From the NCBI RefSeq assembly GCF_027921745.1, contig NC_079239.1, positions 1,763,501 to 1,827,500 of the forward strand: a stretch of DNA of 64,000 bases. The letters run 5' to 3'. The notes beneath the pieces were generated by a model, which saw only the letters and a list, made by a program, of their open reading frames with translations, did no database searches and was not told where the DNA came from. This DNA comes from Schizosaccharomyces osmophilus (taxonomy: Eukaryota; Ascomycota; Schizosaccharomycetes; Schizosaccharomycetales; Schizosaccharomycetaceae). A program made the translations under genes and the position numbers. Positions 10,571-21,716 of the stretch are shown here, piece by piece. Every line of letters begins with the position of its first letter. Positions within the stretch are counted from its first letter, which is position 1.

Positions 10571-11570
10571 ATGAGTTCAACAGCATCCAATGATGGATTA
10601 TTTCCTCGTGGACCTCTGCTTTTAGAAAATCTGGTCACTCCTTATTGTGAAAAACTTGGGCTTTATAAATTACCCAGACATATTCACGTAATCATTCTTA
10701 GTGCTTTGTTTTATCAACTTATAAACCTTCTTTCTCCTTGGATCTCCAATCAGTTTAGCAGACATTACAAACAATTGTCCAGACGCTCCAAGCTAAACTG
10801 GGATTCTCACGTCGTTAGCTCTGTACAGAGTGTGCTTCTCATTTCTTTAGGTTATCCCATCCTAAGGGAAGTGAATCGTTTCAGTGATAAGCTCTTTGGA
10901 TATTCTGTCTATGCCGGTGATATATATGCCTTGGCTGACGGTTACTTTCTCTGGGATTTGTATATTACCATTCGTTATCTTAATGTCACCGGCTTTGGAT
11001 TCGTCGTTCATGCGGTTGCGGCTTTGTTCGTGGTCACATTTAGTTATGTAAGTAATTTAATTCTACTTGTAAGTTTTGCTAACTTCTGCAGTCCCCTTAC
11101 CTCATGTATTATGGTCCAACTTACTTGTCGTGGGAATTAAGTACCCCGTTTTTAAACATTCATTATTTCTTGGATAAGACCAACAAAACAGGATCCAAAC
11201 TCCAAATCTTCAACGGCGTCCTTCTTATCCTCACCTTTATATGCGTTCGTATCGTTTGGGGTTGGTACTCTGCATATAGCACATCAAGTATGTCAATTCA
11301 AACCTTTTTACAGTAATGATACTAATCTAAATACAGTGGAAATCATTCGCCGTGTTACTGAAATTCCTCGTGGCCTGAGCTTGTTTTACTTAGCTGCAAA
11401 GTAAGTTTTCTATTCTGGTCACTTTTATTAACTCAAGCAGCATGTCTTTGAATTGTTTAAATCTTTTCTGGGTTTTCAAGATGATGGATGCTATTCGTCG
11501 TCGTGCGCATGGTGAGAAAGTGAGCCCTGTTCAAACTGCCAACTCTGAAGTTGCAAAAAAGAACCTTTAA
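10571..11570 (+). CDS. TLC-domain (TRAM/LAG1/CLN8) ER membrane protein, four exons
   Basis: Exons are 10571-11047, 11092-11287, 11337-11400 and 11441-11570, giving 288 residues. Several hydrophobic spans form a TLC domain of the TMEM56/TLCD4 branch; DSHVVSSVQSVLL, YFLWDLYITIRYL and FLNIHYFLDKTNK are characteristic stretches. Proteins of this branch are ER membrane proteins linked to lipid handling, but their chemistry is not settled. The C-terminus is basic and hydrophilic and ends KKNL, which could act as a dilysine-like retrieval signal (inference). Each donor is GTAAGT or GTATGT, and the reading phases join exactly. As I recall, S. pombe has an equivalent DUF887 gene next to vma6. Confidence 0.88.
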
Positions 11571-12363
11571 AGTACTCGACGTACTTTTTTCACGTGAGTG
11601 AGCATCCATCTTTATTCTCACTTCTATTTTTTTTGTAAGTGAAAATTATGTTATTGTCATCGTCTTAAAATGAAAAATATCAAACTCTTAATGTTGATCA
11701 CTTACAATTCTGCATACTTATTCCTTATAATAATCGTTTTAACTCGCTTTTCTAAATAAAAGATTTCGCTTGTTTTTTATGTTTTTAGTCTTCGCATGGT
11801 GGTGAAAAAGTAAGCTAATATCTGTAATGCTTCTATAATTTCAATACTGCCTAGTTTCTTCACAGTACGCGCACACTTGTTAAAACAATGTTTAGATTAT
11901 TAAACAACTCTGATGTCAAAAACAGCACAGACGGTAGTTTTGGGCGTTACGTATTTCTAAGCAAACAAATGGAAGTAAACTCCAGACAGTTAGAAAGATA
12001 CAAGCATGAATGAACTATTAATGTTCTTTTTCTTTTTTTTTTCCAAAAATAGTATTTGCTGAATGAAAGACTTTGCTAGTCGAACTATACAACCACTTTA
12101 CTGATATGTCCAAACAGGCTAAGATCATAGATCTTTTAGAAGTCGAACCGAATTCCAAGCAAGTAATACGAATAGCTCTTTAACATATTTCGATCAGATA
12201 TTTGAAATTCACAAATATATAACTTTCCACATGCTAGTCTTACATATTCATCTTCCATTGTAAATTACCACCGTAGAGGTCATTAAGATATCAAAAATAA
12301 AAACAAGCAGAAAAGGATACTAAAAATTCAAAGTGAAAAATTTTTTATACAAAGAACCTTTGC
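11571..12363. other. convergent intergenic region TLC gene/bsu1-like
   Basis: About 790 bases between convergent genes. No ORF or structured RNA is recognisable; the composition is AT-rich. Confidence 0.4.
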
Positions 12364-13917
12364 TCAATCTGAAATCGGCAGATATTTAATGGCTTTTGTT
12401 CCAGTCAAAGCACTGTGAACGCGAATTTTCTCACCGAAAAAGTAGAAAAAATAAATGATAAAAGGAATGGAAATGCTAATGAATGCCATAGTAGCAACAG
12501 CCCACTTTGTAGCCATTCTATCAAACATTATGATACTAACGTGGGCGAAAACAGCAGCACCAACATACGAAGGTAGAGTAAAAGCAGCTACTGAGGACGC
12601 TGAAATAATAGGATAGCAATCAGTTAAGTAATTTAAGATAGAAAGCCAATTATGCGAATTGGCAACACTGGACATGGCAAGACCCACAATCGGAACCATC
12701 CAATGAAATGGAGGAGAACAAGTGAAAGCAAACAAAAACATGCCAGCTGGAAACAGTAATGTGAAGAACAAAGCACTTGTAAAACGAGCCTCTGGGACAG
12801 CCATTCCATGGTTGAGTTTTTTGCTTCTTCGGAAGATCCAGTCTTGAATAGGTTGAAAGCAAAACAAAAGAGAGTAAGCCACCAAACCAGCAAGATATGT
12901 ACAACTAGCACCCATGGAAGACATTTTGTAATCCAAACTAAACACAGGCCAGATCGCTGCCAAAAAGAAATAGCTGATACCATAAGCATAAAAGTTGTAA
13001 AGACCCATAGTAATAACTATAGGTTCTGTGAATATCATTCGAAATCCCATAGTATTAACAAATTTCATATTTTGAAATAATTGTTTTGTTGTAACCTTGG
13101 GAAGACTTTCAATGGTTCGGCCCTTGGCTAATTCGTATCTAGATATAACCTTTATAGGTAATGTTTCGGGAATAAGAAGGATTACTATCAAAAAAAAGCC
13201 TCCGACAATGATATTGATATAATACAACCAGCGCCAGCCAAATTTGGGATTTGAATCAACTCCGGTACCTATCGGAGCACCGATACTGCCGCCAGCACAG
13301 GCCCAAACAAATAAAGACATGGGCATACCAGACTTACCATCGGAAAATATGTCTGGAATTCCGCCAGCAACATTAGTCAAAGCTGTACTTCCGGCCAGAC
13401 CTATAATGAAGTGGGAAATAACCATTTGAGTAATATTATTGGGCAGTGCGCAAGAAATATTGAATATAACATATAAAAAAATCGAAAAAAAGTACACAGG
13501 TTTTCTACCATTGATATCGGACAAAGGGCCCAGAAACATGGGACCCAACCCACTGCCCAAAATGTTCATGCTAAGATTTAAGGTAGAAACTTGTGTGGAA
13601 ACATGAAAGTGATCTTGTACAGATTCTGATATACTTCCGTAGGCATTACTCGTCCATATAACATATATCTGTAAAGCGCAATATACAATCATAATCAGCC
13701 ATCGCTTCCACCAAGGCCAGTTTTGTGGATGAGCAGGATGACTTGTGGAGACAAGATCAGCAATGTTGGTAACAACATAGTCTTCTTTCCCTTTTTTTTC
13801 GTCAAAACTATGATCATCAACGGAGGAAGCGCGAACACCTACTTCCAAATCTGTAACTTCGCTAGAAGTTTCAACGACTGCTTTGTTTAGAGAAAGACAA
13901 TTTTTGAAAATATTCAT
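12364..13917 (-). CDS. bsu1: MFS plasma-membrane carrier, probable pyridoxine importer Bsu1/Car1
   Basis: 517 residues with no intron. It has the shape of the fungal 12-helix DHA1 branch of the major facilitator superfamily: a hydrophilic N-tail of about 65 residues, then PQNWPWWKRW leading into the first helix. The motif-A loop is GPLSDINGRKP, and a central cytoplasmic loop separates two six-helix halves. The S. pombe gene at the corresponding place (SPAC17A2.01, bsu1/car1) imports vitamin B6 and confers amiloride sensitivity; length and position fit. The substrate is inferred from synteny, as family members otherwise export drugs or polyamines. A GTAAACA forkhead-type word lies about 75 bases upstream of the start. 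Confidence 0.8.
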   Translation of the reverse strand: MNIFKNCLSLNKAVVETSSEVTDLEVGVRASSVDDHSFDEKKGKEDYVVTNIADLVSTSHPAHPQNWPWWKRWLIMIVYCALQIYVIWTSNAYGSISESVQDHFHVSTQVSTLNLSMNILGSGLGPMFLGPLSDINGRKPVYFFSIFLYVIFNISCALPNNITQMVISHFIIGLAGSTALTNVAGGIPDIFSDGKSGMPMSLFVWACAGGSIGAPIGTGVDSNPKFGWRWLYYINIIVGGFFLIVILLIPETLPIKVISRYELAKGRTIESLPKVTTKQLFQNMKFVNTMGFRMIFTEPIVITMGLYNFYAYGISYFFLAAIWPVFSLDYKMSSMGASCTYLAGLVAYSLLFCFQPIQDWIFRRSKKLNHGMAVPEARFTSALFFTLLFPAGMFLFAFTCSPPFHWMVPIVGLAMSSVANSHNWLSILNYLTDCYPIISASSVAAFTLPSYVGAAVFAHVSIIMFDRMATKWAVATMAFISISIPFIIYFFYFFGEKIRVHSALTGTKAIKYLPISD

Positions 13918-15284
13918 TCTTGGTGACTTCGATGTTTTCGATATCTTATAGCTCCTAAAGGCGTTTTCTGTTAATCAGCAAATAAATAGTAAACAAGATA
14001 AAGGAAAGCAAGGAAAAGTGGATCCCAATACTTAAGATCTTTTCTTCGCGATGCTGAAACACAGTTCGATGAACGTCCAAGGTTGTATCTCTTGTTTATA
14101 AGGAAACGACCAAAGCACCTTTAACAATAAATAAAAGAGAATATAATTATTTAATTGCTATTCCTGAACAGCGCCATTTCCTTTGCATATAAATCATGAG
14201 GAACTCCGCTACGCAGACTACCGGCGCAGCAGAATGCCGATGGGGACCATCATCCATATGTGTTTCCAACCGAAGTTTCTGACAACGGAAAAAGGATTAT
14301 TTCGATAAAAGCTTTTCATAAATAGTTCCCTAACAGTGAAGGGATATATCCCGAGGAAATCCTCAAAGTGCATGTATCCGTGGAAGCGCGCGCATAGAGA
14401 AGACATGGAATGTGTAAAAGCATTTTGGCGAAAATTAGGTGGTATAACAAAACCTTTCCAACATAGTGATTCATTTTCTTCCCGTTGGTTGAGTCTAACT
14501 GTAAACAAGACAGACTTCTTTAGTATATAGCGTCCTTAATAATATATTCCCCGAGCGTAAAGAAATACGCACCGTTTACGAGAACAACTCTAAGAGTAAA
14601 GTAAAGTAATCAATTGACATCAAAAAGATGTGAATATGACTGACGATCTCTCGTCTTAAGTGTCATGATAAAAGAAAATTCACGATGCTGGTTCCTGGTC
14701 AGAGATATATACTTAAAGTGAATTGTCATCAAGTGAATTGACAAATACAAACAAGATTCCACTGAATTTTTCTTTTCTAAAGTGACCACGGGCTGCGCGA
14801 GTTATAAATAACATTCTGAGCTCTTCACTACAGAGTGCCGCAGCCTTTACAGAAATAGCGAAAAAGGGTTTCAATTCATTATTACGATGAGGTTCAACCT
14901 CAAACCGCTTTCAAAGTACGTGTTGCTGTCGGAGCAAAACCATAAACGTCCTTCATTCTACGATCCAAAATCTGTTCTAGAAAAAAAAAAAAAAATTGCA
15001 AGAGCATTAAAAATTCTTTCGAGAAAGTGTTCCATCCGTTCAATTAATGTTATCCGACATTGCTCTTGTTTTGGGTTATTCATCTATTCACGAACACTTA
15101 GAAGTAAATGAAAATAACAAAAAAAATCCAAAAGTTGCACATATATGTTAAGAAGTCTGTATTTTTCATTCTTGATTCTCAAAAACCAACAGACATTTGC
15201 AAGCGTTTTATTTCATCATTTTGTGTATTGGGAATGTCCGACCTTTAAAGCACCACCACAGTAAATAAAACTATGTAAGGAAAA
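13918..15284. other. long intergenic region bsu1-like/pan3
   Basis: About 1.37 kb between divergent genes. It holds two short ORFs of doubtful standing (14218-14405 minus and 14887-15111 plus) and an inverted repeat at 14791-14845. No RNA gene is certain. Confidence 0.4.
14218..14405 (-). CDS. doubtful small ORF, unrecognised
   Basis: From the first true ATG the ORF encodes 62 residues, starting MSSLCARFHGYMHFEDF and ending GILLRR; the open frame extends further upstream to about 14508 without an ATG. Upstream there is a branch-point-like TACTAAA and an acceptor TTTACAG (about 14510), so a spliced gene with an N-terminal exon is possible. The second half is aromatic and basic and ends in a hydrophobic stretch (WMMVPIGILL), like a small membrane or mitochondrial protein. 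I do not recognise a family. It may be a chance frame. Confidence 0.25.
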
Positions 15285-17804
15285 ATGGAGGAAAAACGTA
15301 CGAATATTTGCTTGCAAGAAAACAGGCGCATACTTAGAAATTACACATTTCATTATGTGTCTTTCTAGTACATATTCAACGAAAGCCTTTAATGCTAACA
15401 ACATTTTCAGATTCGTCCATTTTCTCCACCAACGTTCCTTGTAGGAATGAAATGATTCACGGAAGATGCCCTTACATTGATAAAGGATGCATTTTTCAGC
15501 ACAAATCGCAGGTATGGCGTTCATTTACTGAGTGAAAAGTGGAAGAGCCATGAGACTAGCTTTTGCTTGATTTGCTTAGACGTAAAACGCTGTATCAATC
15601 TAATTAACTTAATTTAGAACGCTTCACCTAGTGAGGATTGGAAGTCTTCACGAAAACCCGAACAAACACCTCTCGCTTCAGTTACTTCTTCCAGTCGACT
15701 CAGCGTCAATTCCCCGTCTTTCACTCCGTCCTTGGTCGTCAAGCCCGCAGATGCTCCTTCAGCCAATCGCCAAAAAGAATTTACTCCATTGACGAAAGCA
15801 AAATGTATGTTAACGCAAATATTTTTCTTTCATGCTTACATTTTCAGCCTATTCTTCTGCTTTATCATCTGGAAAAAATGGGGTTGCTACGAATCGAGTG
15901 AATAGTCCTCCCAAGACAATTTCATTGACTCCTTCAAGTTCCAGGGGCGCTGCAGATTCCCCAGGAAAATTAAATTTGGCTCGTAACGCTATGCCTTTTT
16001 CTCCTAAGGCTACTTCCTTGTCTCTTAAAGATCGCTCTAGTATGTCATCGTACCCTTCTGTGAACGCACCATCTTTCTCATCGGCAAAAGGAGCTGTCCC
16101 TGCTATTTCCTCACCATCTCCCGGTTTGTTGCCTTTTCCTTCTCAAGTGCAGCCAAGTAATTATTTAAGCCCATCTATCACTGGATCAGAGCAGGTTCAA
16201 GGTGTTGAGTTAGATCGTCATATCATAGCTAAGTTTCCGCCTTTTTTTCATACTATGAACGATTCAGAGAAGAAAAAAGTCGAGACTTTTCTCGCCGATG
16301 ACTTTCAAGGTTGGCTTTTACATCTTTCCAGAGAGAATTTTCTGTTTTCTAGTTCATCAAAATTGCCAACTCATATTTTCTCTTATCACAGCTTGACCCC
16401 TCGACGTACCATAACTACTTCGCTTCCTATTTTGGGATATCCGGCCGCTATTTACAAAGTAATTGATGGAGATAATGGAAAACCGTATTTATTTGTTCAA
16501 TTACAAAAGTTTCAGTTGCTACGTGATAAAGATATTACGAATGTAGTACCATGGACAAAAATCCATTCTCCTTACATCATGGAAATCAGAGAGGCATTTA
16601 CGACTCATGCTTTTGGGCAACCGTGTAAGTTTTTTCTCATGCTTACCTTCTTGTTATTAACCTTAACTAGCAATCGTATTCGTTTACGAATACTCTCCTT
16701 CTTGTCCTTCGCTTTATGACTTGTTTTTCTCTTCTCCGGTATTCCGTAAAAAAGCTGCATCTTTCTATTTCTCAAAACCGTTGATAAATACCGAAAAAGT
16801 GCTTTGGATAATTGCCAGCCAATTGATTGGGGCTTTATACACCATTCACTCCGCTGGCATGGCAGCCAAAATGATTACGGCCAAAAATGTTTTGATGGTA
16901 GGGAAATTACGAGTAGCATTATTTGGTTTGGGGATTTATGATGTGATATCAGAGTATCCAAACACTTCTTTAGAAGATTTTCAGGTGGAGGATTGTCGAA
17001 ATCTCGGTCTCTTGCTTTTATCTTTGGCATCTGGCATTGAAAATATATCCATTGCGACAGCAAGAGGTCATATAGCAAACCTTGATTTTCGATATGACAT
17101 TCAATCCTCTTTCGTTGAACTGATTAAAAGCTTAATATTGGATGACGGGATTCGAATTGCGGATGTATTGCCATCTGTTATACCTTATATTATTACAAAT
17201 TATGAGAATAGTGCTCTGTACGATTTTTTTTCTTACTTCCATTTTAAAATGCTAACACTCTTCAGAATGCAGGATGTTTACCAGTCTCGCCTAGCTGAGC
17301 AGATAGAAAACGATCGATTGTTAAGAGTACTTTTAAAATTCGAATTCCTGGATGATCGGCCTGAGTTTCTCGAAGACCCAGATTGGTTTCCATGTGGGCG
17401 CTTTTGGATCATTCGCTTATTCAGAAAATATATGTTTCGTGTTAAGCAATATTCCAGAGGCGATGGGCATCCAATAAAATCTCAATTGCTTGATGCATCC
17501 AAACTACCTGAACGAAATATTGACCTATCTCACCTTCTACAATGCTTGAACAAGGTAAGTGAATATGTTACTTATTTTAGAAGCGGTATGACTAACAAAA
17601 TAGCTGGATGCCGGAATAGAGGAAAAATTACTTTTAGAAGATTCTTGCAACCGCATAATAGTCAGTTACAAAGATGTATGTGAATAATTGTCTGTCTAGA
17701 GGTTGTTTTTTTACTGACCAATAAACTAGGTGAAAACAGCGATCAATACTGCGTTTATGGAACTGGAATATCGTGTCTCTAATAATGTTAGTATAAAAAA
17801 ATAA
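15285..17804 (+). CDS. pan3: PAN2-PAN3 deadenylase regulatory subunit Pan3, seven exons
   Basis: Proposed exons are 15285-15297, 15411-15511, 15618-15804, 15848-16624, 16671-17554, 17604-17675 and 17730-17804 (702 residues). Pan3 recruits the Pan2 nuclease to poly(A)-binding protein to trim mRNA tails. Exon 2 encodes the N-terminal CCCH zinc finger (CRNEMIHGRCPYIDKGCIFQH). Exon 3 encodes a PAM2 motif (VNSPSFTPSL) that binds Pab1. The centre is a pseudokinase: the catalytic loop reads HSAGMAAKMITAKN and the DFG position reads FGLG, so a kinase reaction is not expected. The last exons give the knob domain (LDAGIEEKLLLED and VKTAINTAFMEL). All phases join. The first exon, with donor GTACGA, is the least certain part. 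As I recall, S. pombe has pan3 beside kap95. Confidence 0.88.
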
Positions 17805-18411
17805 AAAGTTTGTAACGGAAGTTATTTATTTGTAAGATTTTGCAGAATAGCAAAGTAGTGAGCTGATCGTTTATCATTTATGCGGTGTCCAACTATTAGG
17901 CCTTTTGTACGAAAGAATTTTTTTCTTCTTTTTTTTTTTTTGTTTTTTCTTTACAGTGTTCTCTTATAATATAAAAAAGTCTTTACTAAACGATGTATCA
18001 TTTCTTTAACATTAATTTTGCGCTTCGTAGATGATTTAGCGGTTGGTCGTTCTGAAACCTCTTTGCAAGCACTTAGTTCCATGAATAAAATAAACATAAT
18101 AATAAGTTTAAGTACTCTATGTTTTTGTTCTACGGGCGGAAGTGTGGTTTGAGTGGAGTATTGTCAAAGACGTAGCGGTATAGTAAACACTTATCCTCTA
18201 CCATCCACATAAGTAGGTTTCCACAAATAACCTTTTCTTGTAGAAAGAAAGGAAGTTAATTCTGTTAACCAGAAAATTCTTCTTTCAAGTTATAATTAGT
18301 CAGATTGTTGTACGGTTATAAACCATAAAAGGGACTGGAAAGTTGAAGGTTAAATCTTGGAAACGTAAACTCCATACATAAAAGAAATAAGGTCTTTTTA
18401 GGAATAAGAAA
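17805..18411. other. intergenic region pan3/kap95
   Basis: AT-rich spacer with T tracts at 17925-17945, probably the pan3 3' UTR and the kap95 promoter. Nothing else is recognisable. Confidence 0.4.
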
Positions 18412-21003
18412 ATGAATGCGGGAGAGTTTTTGGCTCAAACACTCTCGCCAGATGCAAATGTGCGTCTAAACGCGGAAAAGCAGCTAGAAAATGCTGCCCG
18501 TACTGACTTTGCTCAGTACATGCTCTTGCTCACTCAGGAACTGGCTAATGAAAGTTCTGCCTCATACATTCGTATGGCTGCTGGTTTGGCGCTGAAAAAT
18601 TCGATAACTGCACGGGAGGCTGCTCGTAAAGTAGAATATGAACAACTATGGCAATCACTACCCATTGAAGTGAAGCACCAAGTAAAAATTGGTGCATTAC
18701 AAACGTTGGCTTCTCAAGAACATCAGGCTGGTCAATCTGCTGCTCAATTGGTTGCAGCTATCGCCGCTTATGAATTAACACTCAATCAATGGCCCGATTT
18801 GATGGTTACTTTGGTTGCCAATGTCGGAGATGGTCAACCGTCGTCTCTCAAACAACACTCTTTACAAACCATTGGTTATATCTCTGAGGCAGTTCCTTCC
18901 GAGATTTTGTCCACACAATCAAATGCTATTCTAACTGCAGTGGTTGCTGGTGCTCGCAAGGAAGAGCCGGACGTCGTCGTTCGCCTAGCTGCCTTAGGCG
19001 CTTTATATGATTCTCTTGAATTTGTTCGCGATAACTTCAACAATGAAGCTGAACGTAACTATATCATGCAAGTGGTTTGCGAGGCCACACAAAGTCCCGA
19101 AGCCCCCGTTCAAACCGCTGCTTTTGGATGCTTGGTCAAAATCATGCACCTTTACTATGATTTAATGCCATTTTACATGGAGAAGGCTCTTTTTGCTCTT
19201 ACAACTCAAGGGATGTATAATCCGAATGAACAGGTTTCTTTGCAGGCTGTTGAGTTTTGGAGTACCGTTTGTGAAGAAGAAATCGAAGTTAATCTTGAAG
19301 TTCAAGAGGCCCAGGAACTCAACGAAGAGCCCTCTAGGGAAAATCATGAGTTTGCTAGAGCAGGAGCAGCTGATATCTTACCGGTTTTGCTTGAACTCCT
19401 TTGTAAGCAAGACGAAGATGCCGACGAGGACGACTGGAATATTTCCATGGCTGCTGCCACTTGCTTACAACTTTTTGCTCAGGTGGTAGGTGATCTTATT
19501 GTGAATCCTGTTTTAGTTTTCGTTGAACAAAACATTCAGTCCCCTGATTGGCACCAACGTGAGGCGGCTGTGATGGCATTTGGTTCAGTCCTTGAAGGCC
19601 CCAATGTTGCCATGCTTACTCCTTTAGTTAATCAGGCTTTGCCTGTTCTCATTCACATGATGAAAGATCCTGTGATTTTTGTAAAAGATACTACAGCTTG
19701 GGCTTTAGGACAGATTTCAAATTTTGTTGCTGAAGCTATAAATCCCGAAGTCCATCTTCCGGAACTTGTCACTGCTCTTTTGACTGGCCTTACTGACAGT
19801 CCCCGTATTGTCGCTAATTGCTGCTGGGCTTTTATGAATCTTGTTTGCCATTTCGCACCTGAGGACAGTCATGACATGTCTTTAATGACACCCTTCTACG
19901 AAGCTATAATTGCAGCTTTACTTCATGTTACTGATCAAAAAGGAAATGAGAGTAATTCCAGGACTTCAGGATACGAAACTTTAAGCACATTTATTACGTT
20001 TAGTGCTGACACCGCTTTACCGATTATAGCCAATGTGTTGACGGTAATAATGTCTCGCTTAGAAATTTCTATACAAGTACAAAATCAAATTTTGGACATT
20101 GAAGAACGTGCTAATCATGATGAGCTTCAATCTAATCTTTGTAACGTTATTACTAGCATAATTCGTCGTTTTGGACCTGATATCAGATCAACATCTGATC
20201 AAATCATGACTTTATTACTACAAACTATGCAAACTGCACCTAAGCAATCGGTAGTCCACGAGGATGTGCTGTTAGCTGTTGGTGCTATGATGAATTCTTT
20301 AGAGGAACAATTCGAAGTATATGTTTCTTCTTTTGCTCCTTATTTATCCATCGCTTTGAGCAATGAGCAAGAGTATCAGCTATGCTCCGTTGCTGTTGGT
20401 TTGGTTGGCGACTTGGCTCGTGCTCTGAACACGAAAATTCTACCATATTGTAATGAATTTATGACTATCTTGGTTCAGGATTTACAAAGCTCTGTATTGG
20501 ACCGTAATGTCAAGCCTGCTATTCTTTCGTGCTTCAGTGACATTGCACTAGCAATCGGTGCTGCTTTTGAAACCTATTTGGAAGCCGTAATGGTCCTGTT
20601 ACAGCAAGCGTCGTCGGTTCAAGCACCACCTGGAGCTAGTTTTAGCATGATTGATTATGTAGATGCTTTACGTTTGGGAATCGTAGAGGCATTTGTTGGT
20701 ATCACCCAAGCTGTTCGCACTGATAATCGTTTAGACTTAATTCAGCCTTATGTACATAGCATGTTTGCATTGTTGCATATGATTACCAAAGATCGCGAGC
20801 GCACGGAATCCTTAACACGTGCGGCATTGGGCCTGTTGGGAGATTTGGCTGAATCATTTTCCGGTGGTCAATTGAAAGAATATTTCGCAGCAGACTGGAT
20901 AACGGAATTGCTAAATTCTGGAAAAACGAAATTCTGTACTCAACAAACCAAAGATATTTCTCGTTGGGCAACAGAGCAAATTAAACGTCAAGCCAGATTT
21001 TAG
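18412..21003 (+). CDS. kap95: importin beta-1 (karyopherin Kap95)
   Basis: 863 residues with no intron, the usual length of importin beta. It carries importin alpha and classical NLS cargo through nuclear pores and releases them on binding Ran-GTP. The protein is a chain of HEAT repeats from end to end. The N-terminal Ran-binding part contains AEKQLENAARTDFAQYMLLL and RMAAGLALKNSI. An acidic loop, EDADEDDWNISMAAATCLQL near residues 335-355, is the hallmark that contacts the importin alpha IBB domain. WHQREAAVMAFGSVLEGP follows it and is highly conserved. Codon use is even and there is no sign of damage. Confidence 0.97.
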   Translation: MNAGEFLAQTLSPDANVRLNAEKQLENAARTDFAQYMLLLTQELANESSASYIRMAAGLALKNSITAREAARKVEYEQLWQSLPIEVKHQVKIGALQTLASQEHQAGQSAAQLVAAIAAYELTLNQWPDLMVTLVANVGDGQPSSLKQHSLQTIGYISEAVPSEILSTQSNAILTAVVAGARKEEPDVVVRLAALGALYDSLEFVRDNFNNEAERNYIMQVVCEATQSPEAPVQTAAFGCLVKIMHLYYDLMPFYMEKALFALTTQGMYNPNEQVSLQAVEFWSTVCEEEIEVNLEVQEAQELNEEPSRENHEFARAGAADILPVLLELLCKQDEDADEDDWNISMAAATCLQLFAQVVGDLIVNPVLVFVEQNIQSPDWHQREAAVMAFGSVLEGPNVAMLTPLVNQALPVLIHMMKDPVIFVKDTTAWALGQISNFVAEAINPEVHLPELVTALLTGLTDSPRIVANCCWAFMNLVCHFAPEDSHDMSLMTPFYEAIIAALLHVTDQKGNESNSRTSGYETLSTFITFSADTALPIIANVLTVIMSRLEISIQVQNQILDIEERANHDELQSNLCNVITSIIRRFGPDIRSTSDQIMTLLLQTMQTAPKQSVVHEDVLLAVGAMMNSLEEQFEVYVSSFAPYLSIALSNEQEYQLCSVAVGLVGDLARALNTKILPYCNEFMTILVQDLQSSVLDRNVKPAILSCFSDIALAIGAAFETYLEAVMVLLQQASSVQAPPGASFSMIDYVDALRLGIVEAFVGITQAVRTDNRLDLIQPYVHSMFALLHMITKDRERTESLTRAALGLLGDLAESFSGGQLKEYFAADWITELLNSGKTKFCTQQTKDISRWATEQIKRQARF

Positions 21004-21716
21004 TTATGGAAAACGAATGCAACTGCTATTAGGTTTAGAGGGAAAAATAAAGCACTATGGATATATAAAGGGGATGTAAAAGATGCGAATGTTGAAACTA
21101 TACGGTAACTTAAAAAAACAATCCATTTTTCATAGCACATGCAATATAGAAGGCCTTTCAATCAAATATAGACGTATTCACTTTGAGTACAAAATGTCAG
21201 ATATTGTTATTTAATGAAATTCTACTAGTAAACTTTACATTTCTAATATTATAAGTATGTCGTTTCATAGTTGAAATGAATTTGAATTGGCATGGTAGAT
21301 ACCCCGTCATTTGTCGTTTTAGTTGCCAAGAGACCGTTTCTTACCCACCAATTATTAAAATGTACGGTTTCCGAGAACATTACTAATCATAGCGGAGATT
21401 CTATAGAGAAAAGTAACTAAGTTGAGCATATTGATCAAGCCCATTTATTTAGAAGAACAACCGTTGACTACGCGACATAGTTTCTTTTGTGTTTCATGTA
21501 CTGTAGTACGTTTGTTTTTTCGAAATTGCATTCAGTACCCTTAAATCGAGGAAAATCGCAAATAACTCCTCCAATTGTATTATCTCTTTTGGATCGTTCA
21601 GTTCTGTAACTGGCTGAACATTGACTTATTTTTTTCTATAAACACCCCAGCTAGGCAAGACTCGCGACAATTATACTCTTATTCTAAATATTTTTTTTTA
21701 AAAACATTCAACTCCA
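21004..21716. other. intergenic region kap95/NAD kinase-like
   Basis: AT-rich spacer of about 710 bases. A T run (21690-21700) lies close to the next start codon. I see no gene in it. Confidence 0.4.

Noticed and set aside
13989-13995. GTAAACA word upstream of the bsu1-like gene as a Mei4 site
   Set aside because: Single forkhead cores are frequent in AT-rich DNA, and nothing links this gene to meiosis.
14887-15111. 74-codon plus-strand ORF upstream of pan3
   Set aside because: It starts with a good ATG but includes a long A run and shows no recognisable domain. It is more likely the pan3 leader region.
15216-15524. 102-codon ORF on the minus strand
   Set aside because: It lies antisense to pan3 exon 2, whose plus-strand reading encodes the conserved CCCH zinc finger.
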